Shown here: positions 1-8,540 of the stretch, one piece after another | Layout: every line of letters begins with the position of its first letter | How positions within the stretch are numbered: the first letter of the stretch is position 1 | Source of the DNA: CALWOS01 sp963595735 | GTDB lineage: Bacteria; Bacillota; Clostridia; Oscillospirales; Oscillospiraceae | Assembly (NCBI GenBank): GCA_963595735.1 | Contig: CAVBJJ010000011.1 | Coordinates: forward strand, 1 to 50,446 | Length of the DNA: 50,446 nt | Direction of reading: 5' to 3' | Notes under the pieces: model-generated | Told to the model about the DNA's origin: nothing | The model's input: the letters and a program-made list of their open reading frames with translations, nothing else | Database searches by the model: none | Made by a program: the position numbers and the translations under genes

Positions 1-30
1 GACAGCTCTCCCAGAGGGAGAGCCAAGGGC
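1..30. repeat. Partial copy of a dispersed CTCTCCC inverted-repeat element
   Basis: The first 30 bases (gacagctctccc, a short loop, gggagagccaag) match the right arm of the longer non-coding repeat at 15911-16066, differing at only a few positions. The copy is cut by the window edge. It holds a small hairpin of CTCTCCC against GGGAGAG. It lies downstream of htpG and codes for nothing visible. Confidence 0.6.
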
Positions 31-65
31 AGATACCTCGTTACATAAGCTCCATCAACAACTTG

Positions 66-86
66 TCAAATAAGTCCGGAGCTTAT
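66..86 (-). terminator. Weak hairpin just past the htpG stop
   Basis: ATAAG and CTTAT arms around a short TCCGGA-containing loop lie immediately downstream of htpG on the minus strand. The T-tract after it is poor. The sequence also resembles the CTTGTCAAA ends of the repeat family found at 6257-6294 and 31832-32033, so it may be a decayed copy used as a terminator. Confidence 0.3.
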
Positions 87-88
87 GC

Positions 89-1975
89 TCAGTCCATCAG
101 GCCGCACACCAGGTCGGTGTAGGCAACCGGATTTTCAATGGGCAGTCCGGCGATCAGCTTGGCCTGCTCCAGCAGAATGCGGGCATACTGCTTTGCCTTT
201 TCCGGATTCTCCACCCGGGCTTTTTCCAGCGCCTGGAACGCCGGATGCTCCACATTCAGCTCCAAAATCCGCTTGGCCTTGATGCCGGCCTCCGGCTGGA
301 CGGAGGCAAAGTATTTCTCCATCTCGAAGGTCACGCCCTCGCCGCTGGTCAGGCTGACCGGATGGCTGCGCAGCTTCCGGGACAGACGCACCTCGTCCAC
401 CGCATCGCCCAGAGCCTCCTTGCAGAAATCAAAACAGGGCTGATACAGGGTCGCCTCCGCATCGGAGCCGGCTTCCTCCTCCAGACCCAGGTCTCCGTCC
501 GTGACGGAGCAGAAGGGCTTGTCGTCGTATTTTTGCAGCATATCGAACAGGAAGCTGTCCGCCTTGTCGGTCAGATACAGGATCTCCATATCCTTTTCCC
601 GTACCAGTTCCGCCTGGGGCAGCTGATCCAGCGTTTCCGTATCGCTGCCGATGGCATAGTAGATTCGGGTCTGTCCCTCCTGCATCCGGGAAACATATTC
701 CTGCAGCGTGACCAGCTTCTTTTCCTTGGAGGAATAGAACAGCAGCAGATCCTGCAGCTGCTCCTTCTTTGCGCCGAAGTTATCCATCACGCCGAATTTC
801 AGACGGCGGCAGAAGTTCTTGTAGAACGCCTCGTACCCCTCTCTGTCCTCCCGGAGCATCCGCTCCAGCTCGCCACGCACCTTTTTCTCCAGATTGGTGG
901 CAATGATCTTCAGCTGCCGGTCATGCTGCAGCAGTTCCCGGGAGATGTTCAGGCTCAGATCCGGGGACTCCACAACGCCCCGCACAAAGCCCAGATACTC
1001 CGGCAGCAGATCCTTGCAGTTTTCCATAATCATCACCCCGGCGGAGTACAGCTGCAAGCCGCTGTCCACCTCCGGATTCATCAGAACATTCAGGTTCTCC
1101 CCGGGGATGAACAGCAGCGCCTTATAGGACACCAGCCCCTCCGCAGAAACCGCAATGACGGACTGGGGCGGGGCAAACTCGCCGAACTTGTCCTGATAAA
1201 ACTTGTTGTACTCCTCCTGGGTGACTTCGCTCTTTTTCCGCTGCCACAGGGGCACCATGCTGTTGATGGTCACATCGTCCAGATAGCTTTCATATTCCGG
1301 CTTCTGGGGGTCGCTGCCCTCCTTGACGCGGCTTTGGCTCATGACCATCCGGATGGGCCAGCGGATATAGTCCGAATACTTTTTCACCAGTCCATACAGC
1401 CGCTGCTGGTCGAGGAATTCGCTGTACTTTTCCTCCTCTGTGTCGGCCTTGAGGTGTATGATCACATCCGTGCCGGGGCAGGCGCGCTTGGCCGGGGTGA
1501 TGGTGTAGCCGTCCGCGCCGGAGGACTGCCAGCACAGCGCCTCCTCGCTGCCGTATTTCCGGGTAATAACCGTGATCCGATCCGCCACCATAAAGGCGGA
1601 ATAAAAGCCCACGCCGAACTGGCCGATGATGTCCACATCCGCCTCCGCGTCCACCTCCTGCCGGAAGCGGTAGGAGCCGGAGGAGGCGATCACGCCCAGA
1701 TTGTTCTCCAGTTCCTCCACGCCCATGCCGATGCCGTTATCCGACACCGTCAGGGTGCGTTCCTTTTCATCTGTCACCAGACGGATCTCAAAGTCCTCCC
1801 GGTTCATGCCGACCTTGTCATCGGTCAGGGACTGGTAGCAGAGCTTGTCGATCGCATCGCTGGCGTTGGAGATGATCTCCCGCAGAAAAATTTCCCGATG
1901 GGTGTAGATGGAGTTGACCATCATATCCAGAAGTCGCTTGGACTCTGTTTTGAACTGTTTCTTTTCCGTAGACAT
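89..1975 (-). CDS. htpG: Molecular chaperone HtpG (bacterial Hsp90)
   Basis: This cytoplasmic ATP-dependent homodimeric chaperone helps refold and remodel client proteins. The product is 628 residues, the normal bacterial length. The GHKL ATP-binding domain is clear: the NASDA motif with the ATP/Mg-contacting Asn near residue 37, then DNGIGM, then GQFGVGFYSAFMVAD, followed by the middle domain and a C-terminal dimerisation region. The start is the ATG preceded by AAGGAGGG about 11 bases upstream. The gene stands alone. A good promoter and a CIRCE-like operator lie upstream, so HrcA control is likely; in Bacillus subtilis htpG is not HrcA-controlled, so this would be a lineage difference. The family call is secure. 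Confidence 0.97.
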   Translation of the reverse strand: MSTEKKQFKTESKRLLDMMVNSIYTHREIFLREIISNASDAIDKLCYQSLTDDKVGMNREDFEIRLVTDEKERTLTVSDNGIGMGVEELENNLGVIASSGSYRFRQEVDAEADVDIIGQFGVGFYSAFMVADRITVITRKYGSEEALCWQSSGADGYTITPAKRACPGTDVIIHLKADTEEEKYSEFLDQQRLYGLVKKYSDYIRWPIRMVMSQSRVKEGSDPQKPEYESYLDDVTINSMVPLWQRKKSEVTQEEYNKFYQDKFGEFAPPQSVIAVSAEGLVSYKALLFIPGENLNVLMNPEVDSGLQLYSAGVMIMENCKDLLPEYLGFVRGVVESPDLSLNISRELLQHDRQLKIIATNLEKKVRGELERMLREDREGYEAFYKNFCRRLKFGVMDNFGAKKEQLQDLLLFYSSKEKKLVTLQEYVSRMQEGQTRIYYAIGSDTETLDQLPQAELVREKDMEILYLTDKADSFLFDMLQKYDDKPFCSVTDGDLGLEEEAGSDAEATLYQPCFDFCKEALGDAVDEVRLSRKLRSHPVSLTSGEGVTFEMEKYFASVQPEAGIKAKRILELNVEHPAFQALEKARVENPEKAKQYARILLEQAKLIAGLPIENPVAYTDLVCGLMD

Positions 1976-2048
1976 TGTGAAAATACCCTCCTTGAAAAGA
2001 CGGCTCCGCCCAAAACATCGGCACAGCCTTTATATAAATCATGTTTCT

Positions 2049-2077
2049 ATTTTACACGCTTGTCCGGAAAATTGCAA
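2049..2077 (-). promoter_or_regulatory. Candidate sigma-A promoter of htpG
   Basis: On the minus strand TTGCAA (2072-2077) is separated by 17 bases from TAAAAT (2049-2054), about 75 bases before the htpG start codon. It sits between the start codon and the CIRCE-like hairpin. Confidence 0.6.
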
Positions 2078-2088
2078 GGGGTTTTACG

Positions 2089-2128
2089 AAAAAATTGGCA
2101 CTCTTTTCGATAGAGTGCCAATTTTTTA
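2089..2128. promoter_or_regulatory. CIRCE-like operator that also forms an intrinsic terminator
   Basis: The core is TTGGCACTC (2095-2103), exactly nine bases, then GAGTGCCAA (2113-2121). The HrcA operator consensus is TTAGCACTC-N9-GAGTGCTAA, so this differs by one symmetric substitution. The arms are extended by A and T runs, making a hairpin followed by six T on the minus strand, 24 bases after the stop of the upstream permease gene. It can therefore be both the terminator of the export operon and an HrcA site 18 bases upstream of the htpG -35 box. Which role is real cannot be settled from sequence. Confidence 0.65.
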
Positions 2129-2144
2129 TGCTTTTCTATTCTGT

Positions 2145-3437
2145 TCACTCATACCGCAGCGCGTCGATGGGGTTCATCTTTGCGGCTTTGTTAGCCGGGT
2201 AATAACCAAAGAACACGCCGATGGCCATACTGAACACCAGGCTGAAAATAATACTGCTGACGCTTGGCGCAGCTGGGTAGCCCAAAATTTTCGCGCCTGC
2301 CATACCGGCAATAATACCCAGCACAATACCGATCGCACCGCCCAGCAGGCACAGGATGATGGCCTCCACAATGAACTGGAAGCGAATCGAATTGTTGGAA
2401 GCGCCCAGCGCCTTTCGGGTACCGATCTCCCGGGTGCGTTCGGTAATGGACACCAGCATGATGTTCATCACGCCAATGCCGCCGACCAGCAGCGCAATGC
2501 CCGCAATGACCGTGATGGCCATGGTGACCGTGTCCAGCATCCCGCTGAACGCCGAGACCAGAGACTCCATACTGAATGCGGACACCTCAAAATAGGGGTT
2601 ATCCTGATAATACACATTCAAAAACTGCTTGACCTGGGCGGCAAAACGGTCGGAGTCCACACCGTCCTTGACCACAATGGCAAAGCTGGAGTAATTGTCA
2701 TTTCCCGTGAGCGTCTGGGTCTGCTGCAGGGGGACATAGAGATTGGTGCGGGTGTCCTTTTCCGTGCTGCCCAGTCCCATCATCATGTTCTGCTGATATT
2801 CATACACGCCCACGATGGTATAAGTACCGTATTTGTCGCCCACCTGGGCGGTGATCGTCTTGCCCAGCGCGGCGGCGTTGCTGCCGCCAAAGAGGTTGTT
2901 GACCAGCTTGTCGCTGACCATGGCGACCGGATGCCCCTCCTCCAGCTCTCCGGCGTTAAACTGCCGGCCGCTGAGCATGGTAATGTCGTTGGCGGCGAAA
3001 AAGCCGCCGCTGACGCCGGTCAGAGTGATGTTGGCATACAGATCGCCGTCCTCCACCTGTCCGGTGCCCGCGCTCTCGCTGACAGAGATGGCGGAAATTT
3101 CATCGGGATATCTTTCGCACAGGGCGGAGATCATGTCCCGGGTAAAGCAGTCGTCCTCCTCCAGCGCATGGGATGCGGTGTCCACGGTGCCATAGGCAGC
3201 GCCGTCCTCATCGACCTCCTGCTCCTGGCTGCGCTGGGACAGGCCGACATTGACATTGTTGGCGCCCAGAGACTGCATGGAGTCATTGATGCTGTTGGTC
3301 ACGGCATTACCCAGGGTCATAATGGCAATCACGGCGGCAATGCCGATGATGATACCCAGCATGGTCAGCACCGCCCGCATTTTGTTCGCGGTCAGGCTGG
3401 CAACGGCCAGGCGAATATTTTCTACTGCCAGATTCAT
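2145..3437 (-). CDS. MacB-like ABC transporter permease (FtsX fold)
   Basis: Integral membrane subunit of an ABC exporter, 430 residues. There is an N-terminal membrane helix at about residues 20-43, then a large extracytoplasmic core domain rich in polar residues, then three helices in the last 130 residues. The VGGIGVMNIMLVSITERTREIG stretch followed by RKALGA is the MacB/FtsX signature. The permease start overlaps the ATPase stop by four bases (ATGA), so translation is coupled. The order in the transcript is adaptor, ATPase, permease. Substrate is unknown; relatives export antimicrobial peptides, macrolides or lipoproteins. The operon ends at the hairpin at 2089-2128. Confidence 0.88.
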   Translation of the reverse strand: MNLAVENIRLAVASLTANKMRAVLTMLGIIIGIAAVIAIMTLGNAVTNSINDSMQSLGANNVNVGLSQRSQEQEVDEDGAAYGTVDTASHALEEDDCFTRDMISALCERYPDEISAISVSESAGTGQVEDGDLYANITLTGVSGGFFAANDITMLSGRQFNAGELEEGHPVAMVSDKLVNNLFGGSNAAALGKTITAQVGDKYGTYTIVGVYEYQQNMMMGLGSTEKDTRTNLYVPLQQTQTLTGNDNYSSFAIVVKDGVDSDRFAAQVKQFLNVYYQDNPYFEVSAFSMESLVSAFSGMLDTVTMAITVIAGIALLVGGIGVMNIMLVSITERTREIGTRKALGASNNSIRFQFIVEAIILCLLGGAIGIVLGIIAGMAGAKILGYPAAPSVSSIIFSLVFSMAIGVFFGYYPANKAAKMNPIDALRYE

Positions 3438-4135
3438 CGTGCCGCACCTCCCGCCCGTTCGCCCAGGATCCGGCCATCCCGGAGGGTGACGATACGCCCG
3501 GTCTCCTCGGCAAGCTCATTGCTGTGGGTGATCAGCACGATGGTCTTGCCCTGCTCCCGGTTGAGCCGGTGGAACAGGTCCATGACCAGACGGCCGGTGT
3601 TGGAATCCAGCGCGCCGGTTGGCTCATCCGCCAGAATGATGGCGGGGTCGTTGGCCATGGCGCGGGCAATGGCCACGCGCTGCTTTTGTCCGCCGGAAAG
3701 CTCCTCCGGCAGATGCTTGATGCGCGCGCCCATTTCCACCAGCTCCAGCAGCTGCGCCGCCCGCTCCTGCCGCTCTGCCCGAGGAACTCCGGCGTACAGC
3801 ATGGGCAGCTCCACATTTTTCAGGGCGCTGGTCTTGGCGATCAGATTATAGGTCTGGAACACAAAGCCGATTTTCTGGTTCCGGATCTGGGACAGCTCGT
3901 TGTCCTTTGCCCGGGAGATATCCACGCCGTCGAGGATATAGCTGCCGGAGGTGGGTCTATCCAGCAGACCGATCACATTCATCAGCGTGGTTTTGCCGGA
4001 GCCGGAGGCGCCGACGATGGAGACAAACTCCCCCGGATACACATCCAGGCAAATACCGTGGAGGATCTCCAGCTCGTTGGGCTGGCCGATATAAAACCGC
4101 TTTATAATGTCACGCAGTTGGATCGTTGCTTCCAT
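3434..4135 (-). CDS. MacB/LolD-type ABC transporter ATP-binding protein
   Basis: Cytoplasmic ATPase of 233 residues that powers the adjacent permease. It has Walker A GASGSGKT near residue 42, the Q-loop, the LSGGQKQRVA signature, Walker B IILADEPTGALDS and the H-loop ITHS. The DEPTGALD form and the length match the MacB/LolD (ABC-3 exporter) group. It starts seven bases after the adaptor stop and overlaps the permease start, so the three genes form one operon. The cargo is not predictable. Confidence 0.93.
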   Translation of the reverse strand: MEATIQLRDIIKRFYIGQPNELEILHGICLDVYPGEFVSIVGASGSGKTTLMNVIGLLDRPTSGSYILDGVDISRAKDNELSQIRNQKIGFVFQTYNLIAKTSALKNVELPMLYAGVPRAERQERAAQLLELVEMGARIKHLPEELSGGQKQRVAIARAMANDPAIILADEPTGALDSNTGRLVMDLFHRLNREQGKTIVLITHSNELAEETGRIVTLRDGRILGERAGGAAR

Positions 4136-4142
4136 CCCTGCC

Positions 4143-6098
4143 TCACATTCCCTGCATGGCGTCCATCATGTCGGAAAACTCTATGCTCTCGGCCTCCGGC
4201 ACAAAGACGGTGTCTCCCTCCTGGATGTCGCCGCTTAAGATCTCCGCATAATTGGCATTGGTGATACCCACGGTCACAGGAACATCCTTCAGCTCGTCTC
4301 CCTGTACCAGTTGGACAAAGGAATCGCCGTTTTCGTCCTTCTGGATGGCGTCATAGGGCACGGCAAGGGCGTCCTCCCGGTTTTCCAGTTCGATGCTCAA
4401 TCTGGCGTTCATGCCCAGCCGCAGGCGCGTATCCTCCGCGCTGACGGACACACGCACCAGATATTCCACATCCTCGCTGCTCACGCTGCTGGAACCCAGA
4501 GCGCTCATGCCGGCGACTGCGGCGGCCGCACTGCTGCCGCTGCTGTCCGTCCGGGGTACGGGGCTGACATAGGTCACCACGCCCTGCAGTACATCGTCCT
4601 CGGTGGCGTCCGTGCGGATACGCACCGTCATGCCCTCCTGAATGTTGCCGATCTGATGTTCGCCCACATAGGTCTCGATCTCATAGGCATCGTTGTTTTC
4701 AATGGTCAGCATCACGCCGCCGCCATATACGCTGTCCTCTTTCACATTGACCTGGGTCACCACGCCGGGCACATTGGCCACCAGTCTGCCGCTGGCCAGC
4801 TGGTCTTCATAGCGCCGCCGCTGGTCATAGCTGCTGTTGAGATTGCTGCTGGCGTTGATCTGGGCGTTTCGGAGATTATCCTGCTGGCCGGCAACGGACT
4901 CCGCCGCGCTGATGGCCGTGCTGCTCTGATCCCGTTTGGCGCTGTTATAGTTGCGCTCGCCATTGCGGTTCTGGGTCTCCAGACTGTCCTTCTTGTTCTC
5001 CTTGGTAACGCGTTCGCTTTTGGCCTCCTGATAATCGCTGTTGGCCTCGTTCCAGTCGCTGAGCTCCTTGGTGTAGGTCAGCTCATACTCCCGCAGCTTC
5101 ACGGCCAGATCGCTGGCGGTCGCGTTGGCGGTATTGTATTCCTTCTGCACCTCATTGACCTTTCGCTGGGCGCTGGTCAGGCTGCTCTGGGCGCTGGAAA
5201 GCCGATCCTGCGCCACATCCAGGCTGCGCTTCCGGCTGGCAAGGCTGTTGTTTTTGCTTTTCAGTTGAGACTCGGCCGAATCCAGCTGGCTTTCCAGCGC
5301 GGAGGTGTCGCTGCCCTCCGGGGCGGAGTTGATCTGATTTTGCAGCGTGGCGGTCCGCGCCTCCAGCACGGCGATCTCACTGTTCAGGCTGGTGATGTCC
5401 GCCGTGTATATGGAGATGTCCGACTGGCTGTCGCTCATGCTGATCTGGGCGTCGGTCACATCGGCCTGAGCCTGCTGCAGCTGGGTCTGGTAGACCGCCG
5501 CCTTGGCCGCCGCTACATTATACGCATTGGTGCGCTTGTCGTACTCGTCCTTAATGTCGTGATAGCTGTCGTCCAGCTTGTCAAAAATTGCCTTTTTGTC
5601 TTTTTCATCCGCCAGGGCTTCGTCATATTCCTGCTTTGCGGTGGCGTAATCCGCAGCGTACTTATCTCGATCGGATAGCATATTATTCACATTATCCTGC
5701 GCACCGGCCTGCTGGATGGCGGTGGACTGCTGGGTGGAACTCAGCTGCCGCTGCGCCGCGGAAATGCTCAGGGCGTTTTGCTCCTCTCCGGCGGCAATGC
5801 TGGCGTTGATGGTAGCCAGACTGTCCGCGATGGCGGACACATCCAGCGTACAAAGCAGACTGCCTACGGCGACCCGGTCGCCCTCCTCCACGCACACGGT
5901 CTCGATGCCGTATCCGGTCAGCGTGGTCTGAACCTCTTCCTTTTCCACGCCGGTGATGGTACCGGTGGCGCTGACGCTGTCCACCAGATCGCGCCGTTCC
6001 ACCTGGCTCGTCTGCATTTCCGCTTCGTCCTTTTTGCCGCAGGCCGCCAGGGGCACCAGCAACACAACGCAAAGCAAAATGGCGATGAGTCGTTTCAT
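4143..6098 (-). CDS. HlyD/MacA-like membrane-fusion lipoprotein with an extended coiled coil
   Basis: Adaptor subunit of the MacAB-like exporter, 651 residues. A signal peptide with lipobox LAAC places it as a membrane lipoprotein. The biotinyl-lipoyl half motifs occur near residues 45-85 and 440-475. Between them lie about 340 residues rich in Ala, Gln, Glu, Lys and Ser with heptad-like spacing, predicted to be a long coiled-coil hairpin. A beta-barrel domain and a membrane-proximal domain follow (RVSVSAEDTRLRLGMNARLSIEL). A Ser/Ala-rich insert lies near residues 510-540. Typical MacA-like adaptors are roughly 370-450 residues, so this one is long. The start has AAGGAGAG upstream. It is the first gene of the operon. 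Confidence 0.87.
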   Translation of the reverse strand: MKRLIAILLCVVLLVPLAACGKKDEAEMQTSQVERRDLVDSVSATGTITGVEKEEVQTTLTGYGIETVCVEEGDRVAVGSLLCTLDVSAIADSLATINASIAAGEEQNALSISAAQRQLSSTQQSTAIQQAGAQDNVNNMLSDRDKYAADYATAKQEYDEALADEKDKKAIFDKLDDSYHDIKDEYDKRTNAYNVAAAKAAVYQTQLQQAQADVTDAQISMSDSQSDISIYTADITSLNSEIAVLEARTATLQNQINSAPEGSDTSALESQLDSAESQLKSKNNSLASRKRSLDVAQDRLSSAQSSLTSAQRKVNEVQKEYNTANATASDLAVKLREYELTYTKELSDWNEANSDYQEAKSERVTKENKKDSLETQNRNGERNYNSAKRDQSSTAISAAESVAGQQDNLRNAQINASSNLNSSYDQRRRYEDQLASGRLVANVPGVVTQVNVKEDSVYGGGVMLTIENNDAYEIETYVGEHQIGNIQEGMTVRIRTDATEDDVLQGVVTYVSPVPRTDSSGSSAAAAVAGMSALGSSSVSSEDVEYLVRVSVSAEDTRLRLGMNARLSIELENREDALAVPYDAIQKDENGDSFVQLVQGDELKDVPVTVGITNANYAEILSGDIQEGDTVFVPEAESIEFSDMMDAMQGM

Positions 6099-6256
6099 TA
6101 TATTCTCTCCTTTACCTTTTCTCTATTGCTCTATGACTCCGGCATTTCGCCGATTAAACAATTTCCTACCTGTCTGCTATGTTGCCAGAAAGATGCAAAA
6201 ATTGCAAGTTATTTTTATGTTAGCACGGAATTCTAAACGGAAAGCAAACTTTCCCC

Positions 6257-6294
6257 AGCTTGTCAAAAAAGTCCCGGACTTTTTTGACAGCCTC
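6257..6294. repeat. Minimal copy of the GTCAAAAAA-ended repeat; hairpin
   Basis: A near-perfect palindrome with GCTTGTCAAAAAAGTCC on one side and GGACTTTTTTGACAGCCTC on the other. Its two ends equal the two ends of the 202-bp element at 31832-32033 (GAGGCTGTCAAAAAA and TTTTTTGACAAGCTG), so it looks like that element with its interior removed. It lies between the divergent export operon and the CLC gene. Confidence 0.6.
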
Positions 6295-6318
6295 AACTTC
6301 CCCCCCGGCGTCCTTTGC

Positions 6319-6347
6319 TTGACAGGGAAATCAAAATTTTATATATT
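6319..6347 (+). promoter_or_regulatory. Candidate promoter of the CLC transporter gene
   Basis: TTGACA (6319-6324), 17 bases, TATATT (6342-6347), about 42 bases before the start codon. This leaves a short leader of roughly 35 bases, with no room for a riboswitch. Confidence 0.7.
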
Positions 6348-6389
6348 GTTGTAGAATGATGTGATTTTTATGACAAAGGGAGATGGAAT

Positions 6390-7655
6390 ATGCACAATCA
6401 CTCTGATCTGCAACAGGATGTTTCCTCCATCCGGCGCACCGTTCTCACCCTGCTCCGATGGCTGGTCGTGGCAACCCTGACCGGCATTGCCTGCGGTCTG
6501 GTTGGCTCTGCTTTTTACCATGCCATCACCTATGTCACCGCGCTGCGTCAAAGCCATGACTGGCTGCTGCTGTGTATGCCGCTGGCCGGTCTGCTGATCG
6601 TGTGGATGTACCAAAGCGCCGGCATGAGCAACGACAGCGGCACCAACCAGATCATCAGCAGCGTCCGCAGCAGCACCCGTCCGCCTCTGCGCCTGCTGCC
6701 CCTGATCTCCATCAGCACGGTTCTGACCCATCTGGTCGGCGGCTCCGCCGGACGGGAGGGCGCGGCTCTGCAAATCGGCGGCAGCATCGGCGCACCTCTG
6801 GGAAAGCTGCTCCATCTGGGAGAAAAGAACACCAATCTGATCATTATGTGCGGCATGAGCGCCGTATTCACCGCCCTGTTCGGCACCCCCCTGACCGCCA
6901 CGGTGTTCAGCCTGGAGGTCGTCAGCATCGGCATTCTCCACTACTCTGCGCTGTTTCCCTGCTTCCTGTCCAGCATTGTCGCCTTTGGCGTGTCCCAGCT
7001 TCTGGGCGTTGTGCCAACTGCATTTCCTCTGCTGGGCGCGCCCGCGCTGGGCATGGAGTCCATGCTGCGCGTGGGCGGACTGGCGGTGCTGTGTGCGCTG
7101 CTGAGCATCGCCTTCTGCGTCGTCATGCACCGCTCCGGCAGCCTGTACAAGCGCCTGTTTCCCAATCCCTGGCTACGGGTGCTGGTGGGCAGCGGACTGG
7201 TGCTGTTGGTTACCTTCCTCAGCGGCTCCCGGGACTACAATGGCGCCGGCGGCGAGGTGATCGCCCGGGCACTCAGCGGCCAGGCCGTTCCCTATGCCTT
7301 TGCCCTCAAGCTGCTGCTGACCGCATTGACGCTGGGTGCGGGCTTCCGCGGCGGCGAAATCGTCCCCACCTTTTTCATCGGCTCCACCTTTGGCTGCGTG
7401 TTCGGCGGCCTTTTGGGGCTGGATCCCGCCTTTGGCGCCGCCATTGGTCTGGTCTCCCTGTTCTGCGGCGTGGTCAACTGTCCGCTGGCCAGCATTGTGC
7501 TGAGCGTGGAGCTGTTCGGCTGCGACAATCTGCTGTTTTTCGCCATGGCCTGCGCCCTGAGCTATCTCCTCAGCGGCCGCTTCAGTCTGTACTCCAGCCA
7601 GAAGCTGATCTACTCCAAGCTGGAACCGACCTTTATCGACGCCTCCGCAAGATAA
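6390..7655 (+). CDS. CLC-family anion transporter, resembling the fluoride/proton antiporter branch
   Basis: Integral membrane protein of 421 residues with about ten hydrophobic segments, with no cytoplasmic CBS domains. The GSAGREGAALQIGG motif carries the gating glutamate of CLC transporters. At the position where chloride CLCs carry GSGIP, this protein has SGTNQII, and the C-terminal filter region reads SGRFSLYSSQ. In my recollection these resemble the CLC-F fluoride/proton antiporters more than the chloride/proton exchangers; that subfamily call is inference. The ATG has GGGAGA upstream. It is a single-gene unit between its own promoter and the bidirectional terminator at 7682-7715. It could equally be a general chloride transporter. 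Confidence 0.85.
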   Translation: MHNHSDLQQDVSSIRRTVLTLLRWLVVATLTGIACGLVGSAFYHAITYVTALRQSHDWLLLCMPLAGLLIVWMYQSAGMSNDSGTNQIISSVRSSTRPPLRLLPLISISTVLTHLVGGSAGREGAALQIGGSIGAPLGKLLHLGEKNTNLIIMCGMSAVFTALFGTPLTATVFSLEVVSIGILHYSALFPCFLSSIVAFGVSQLLGVVPTAFPLLGAPALGMESMLRVGGLAVLCALLSIAFCVVMHRSGSLYKRLFPNPWLRVLVGSGLVLLVTFLSGSRDYNGAGGEVIARALSGQAVPYAFALKLLLTALTLGAGFRGGEIVPTFFIGSTFGCVFGGLLGLDPAFGAAIGLVSLFCGVVNCPLASIVLSVELFGCDNLLFFAMACALSYLLSGRFSLYSSQKLIYSKLEPTFIDASAR

Positions 7656-7681
7656 ATCCCCCCCGGAGAAAACGGGTAGAA

Positions 7682-7715
7682 AAAAGCGCCTCTGCACGAT
7701 GACAGAGGCGCTTTT
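7682..7715. terminator. Bidirectional terminator between the CLC gene and the ABC operon
   Basis: Perfect 13-base arms AAAAGCGCCTCTG and CAGAGGCGCTTTT around an eight-base loop. The A and T ends let it work for both converging genes. Confidence 0.85.
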
Positions 7716-7745
7716 GCTATGCATTCTAAAAAATATATGCTTGTG

Positions 7746-8540
7746 TCAGCTGAGCAATGCCCGGTCGCTGAGCATTTCTCCACCGGAGGCCTTGGAAAAC
7801 AGCTCCAGCAGATGATCCACCGTCAGCCGTTTTTTCTCCTCGCCGGAGACATCCACCGCCACCCGGCCGGCGTTCATCATGATTAGGCGATTGCCGTGGG
7901 CAATGGCGTCCTTCATGTTGTGAGTGATCATCAGGGTAGTGAGTTTGTCCTTGTTGACAATGGTCTCGGTGGTCTCCAGCACCTTGGCCGCCGTTTTGGG
8001 ATCCAGGGCGGCGGTGTGCTCGTCCAGCAACAGCAGTTTGGGGCGCTGCAGGGTCGCCATCAGCAGTGTCAGCGCCTGGCGCTGACCGCCGGAAAGCAGC
8101 CCCACCCGGGAGGTCATGCGGTCTTCCAGTCCCAGACCCAGCACCTTCAGCAGCTCGTGGTACTGCTCCCGCTCCGCCTTGGTGATGCCGGAGGCCAGCC
8201 CGCGCTTTTTCCCGCGGCGTGCCGCCAAGGCCAGATTTTCCTCGATCTGCATGGTCGCCGCCGTGCCCAGCATGGGATCCTGGAACACACGGCCGATGAA
8301 TTTGGCACGCTTATGCTCGCTCAGGCGGGTCACATCCACCCCGTCAATGAGAATGGAGCCGGTATCCACCGGCCAGACGCCGGCCACGGCGTTGAGCAGC
8401 GTACTCTTACCCGCGCCGTTGCCGCCGATCACAGTGGCGAAATCGCCGGGATTCAGATGCAGGCTGACGCCCCGCAGAGCAGTCTTTTCGTTGACTGTGC
8501 CTGCGTTAAAGGTTTTGGAAATGTTTTGAATTTTAAGCAT
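7746..8540 (-). CDS. ABC transporter ATP-binding protein (TrpZ-like)
   Basis: Cytoplasmic ATPase of 264 residues serving the adjacent permease and binding protein. It has Walker A GGNGAGKST near residues 40-48, the signature LLSGGQRQALTLLMA, Walker B LLLLDEHTAALDP and the H-loop ITHN. The DEHTAALDP form is typical of the TrpXYZ / YtrB-like amino-acid uptake group. I chose the ATG at 8540 because GGAGG lies 8-9 bases upstream; an in-frame GTG nine bases earlier overlaps that ribosome binding site. The start lies inside the end of the permease gene (8-base overlap), indicating coupling. It is the last gene of the operon. Confidence 0.9.
   Translation of the reverse strand: MLKIQNISKTFNAGTVNEKTALRGVSLHLNPGDFATVIGGNGAGKSTLLNAVAGVWPVDTGSILIDGVDVTRLSEHKRAKFIGRVFQDPMLGTAATMQIEENLALAARRGKKRGLASGITKAEREQYHELLKVLGLGLEDRMTSRVGLLSGGQRQALTLLMATLQRPKLLLLDEHTAALDPKTAAKVLETTETIVNKDKLTTLMITHNMKDAIAHGNRLIMMNAGRVAVDVSGEEKKRLTVDHLLELFSKASGGEMLSDRALLS

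Noticed and set aside
245..2113. A 622-residue open frame antisense to htpG
   Set aside because: Antisense shadow; the htpG strand encodes a complete Hsp90 with all motifs.
6098..6389. Fluoride riboswitch for the CLC gene
   Set aside because: I looked for the conserved riboswitch core before the gene and found none; the promoter is too close to the start codon.
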